Shown here: piece by piece, positions 14,758-14,796 of the stretch | Position numbering within the stretch: position 1 is the stretch's first letter | Layout of the letters: each line of letters starts with the position of its first letter | Assembly: GCA_011800805.1 (NCBI GenBank) | Contig: MPNW01000504.1 | Coordinates: 113,032-127,827 of the forward strand | Length of the DNA: 14,796 bases | Source of the DNA: Hirudo medicinalis | Lineage: Eukaryota; Annelida; Clitellata; Hirudinida; Hirudinidae | Direction: 5' to 3' | Translations under genes and position numbers: made by a program | The notes under the pieces: generated by a model | Database searches by the model: none | What the model was told of the DNA's origin: nothing | What the model saw: only the letters and a program-made list of their open reading frames with translations

Positions 14758-14796
14758 GTTAGCAAAAAATAGAATAAAATAATGAATATTATTATT

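Overview
This is a eukaryotic nuclear window. It is AT-rich and full of simple repeats (CAA, TAC, CAT, TGA, TTA), and its short exons are bounded by GT..AG introns. The dominant content is two tandem, same-strand genes for animal-type, secreted and GPI-anchored alkaline phosphatase. The composition, the repeat types and the CR1/L2-like retrotransposon debris fit a lophotrochozoan invertebrate. A leech such as Helobdella is plausible, but that is an inference and not proven by the sequence.

Layout: 1-184 is an 8-bp minisatellite. 185-2612 is noncoding flank with possible regulatory sites and one doubtful exon-like patch. 2613-8092 is alkaline phosphatase gene A, complete in ten exons (signal peptide to GPI tail, 544 residues if its one reading-frame break is ignored). 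Exon 8 of gene A is 2 nt short relative to its paralogue, giving a frameshift and a stop before the last metal ligands. 8093-10040 is the intergenic spacer. 10041 to the window end is gene B, exons 1-8, with its last exons beyond the edge. Exon 2 of gene B breaks at an ambiguous base (11319) and its second half, including the metal-binding DGMG loop, is absent.

Wherever both copies can be compared, the two genes have the same intron phases and nearly the same exon lengths, so they arose by tandem duplication. Gene B keeps the textbook nucleophile motif; gene A has drifted there and also carries the frameshift. Both products would act outside the cell as membrane-tethered phosphomonoesterases.

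The introns hold decayed mobile DNA. A non-LTR retrotransposon reverse-transcriptase fragment with its 3' hairpin and TGAA-type tail lies in intron 1 of gene B. A minus-strand coiled-coil reading frame with two stops lies in intron 9 of gene A. A dispersed repeat occurs once in each gene, in opposite orientation. I found no rRNA, convincing tRNA, CRISPR array or bacterial-type operon. I also found no clearly new biological system; the most notable points are the broken gene A exon 8, the truncated gene B exon 2, an exon start that resembles a recursive splice site, and an 11-bp phased homeodomain-like repeat.
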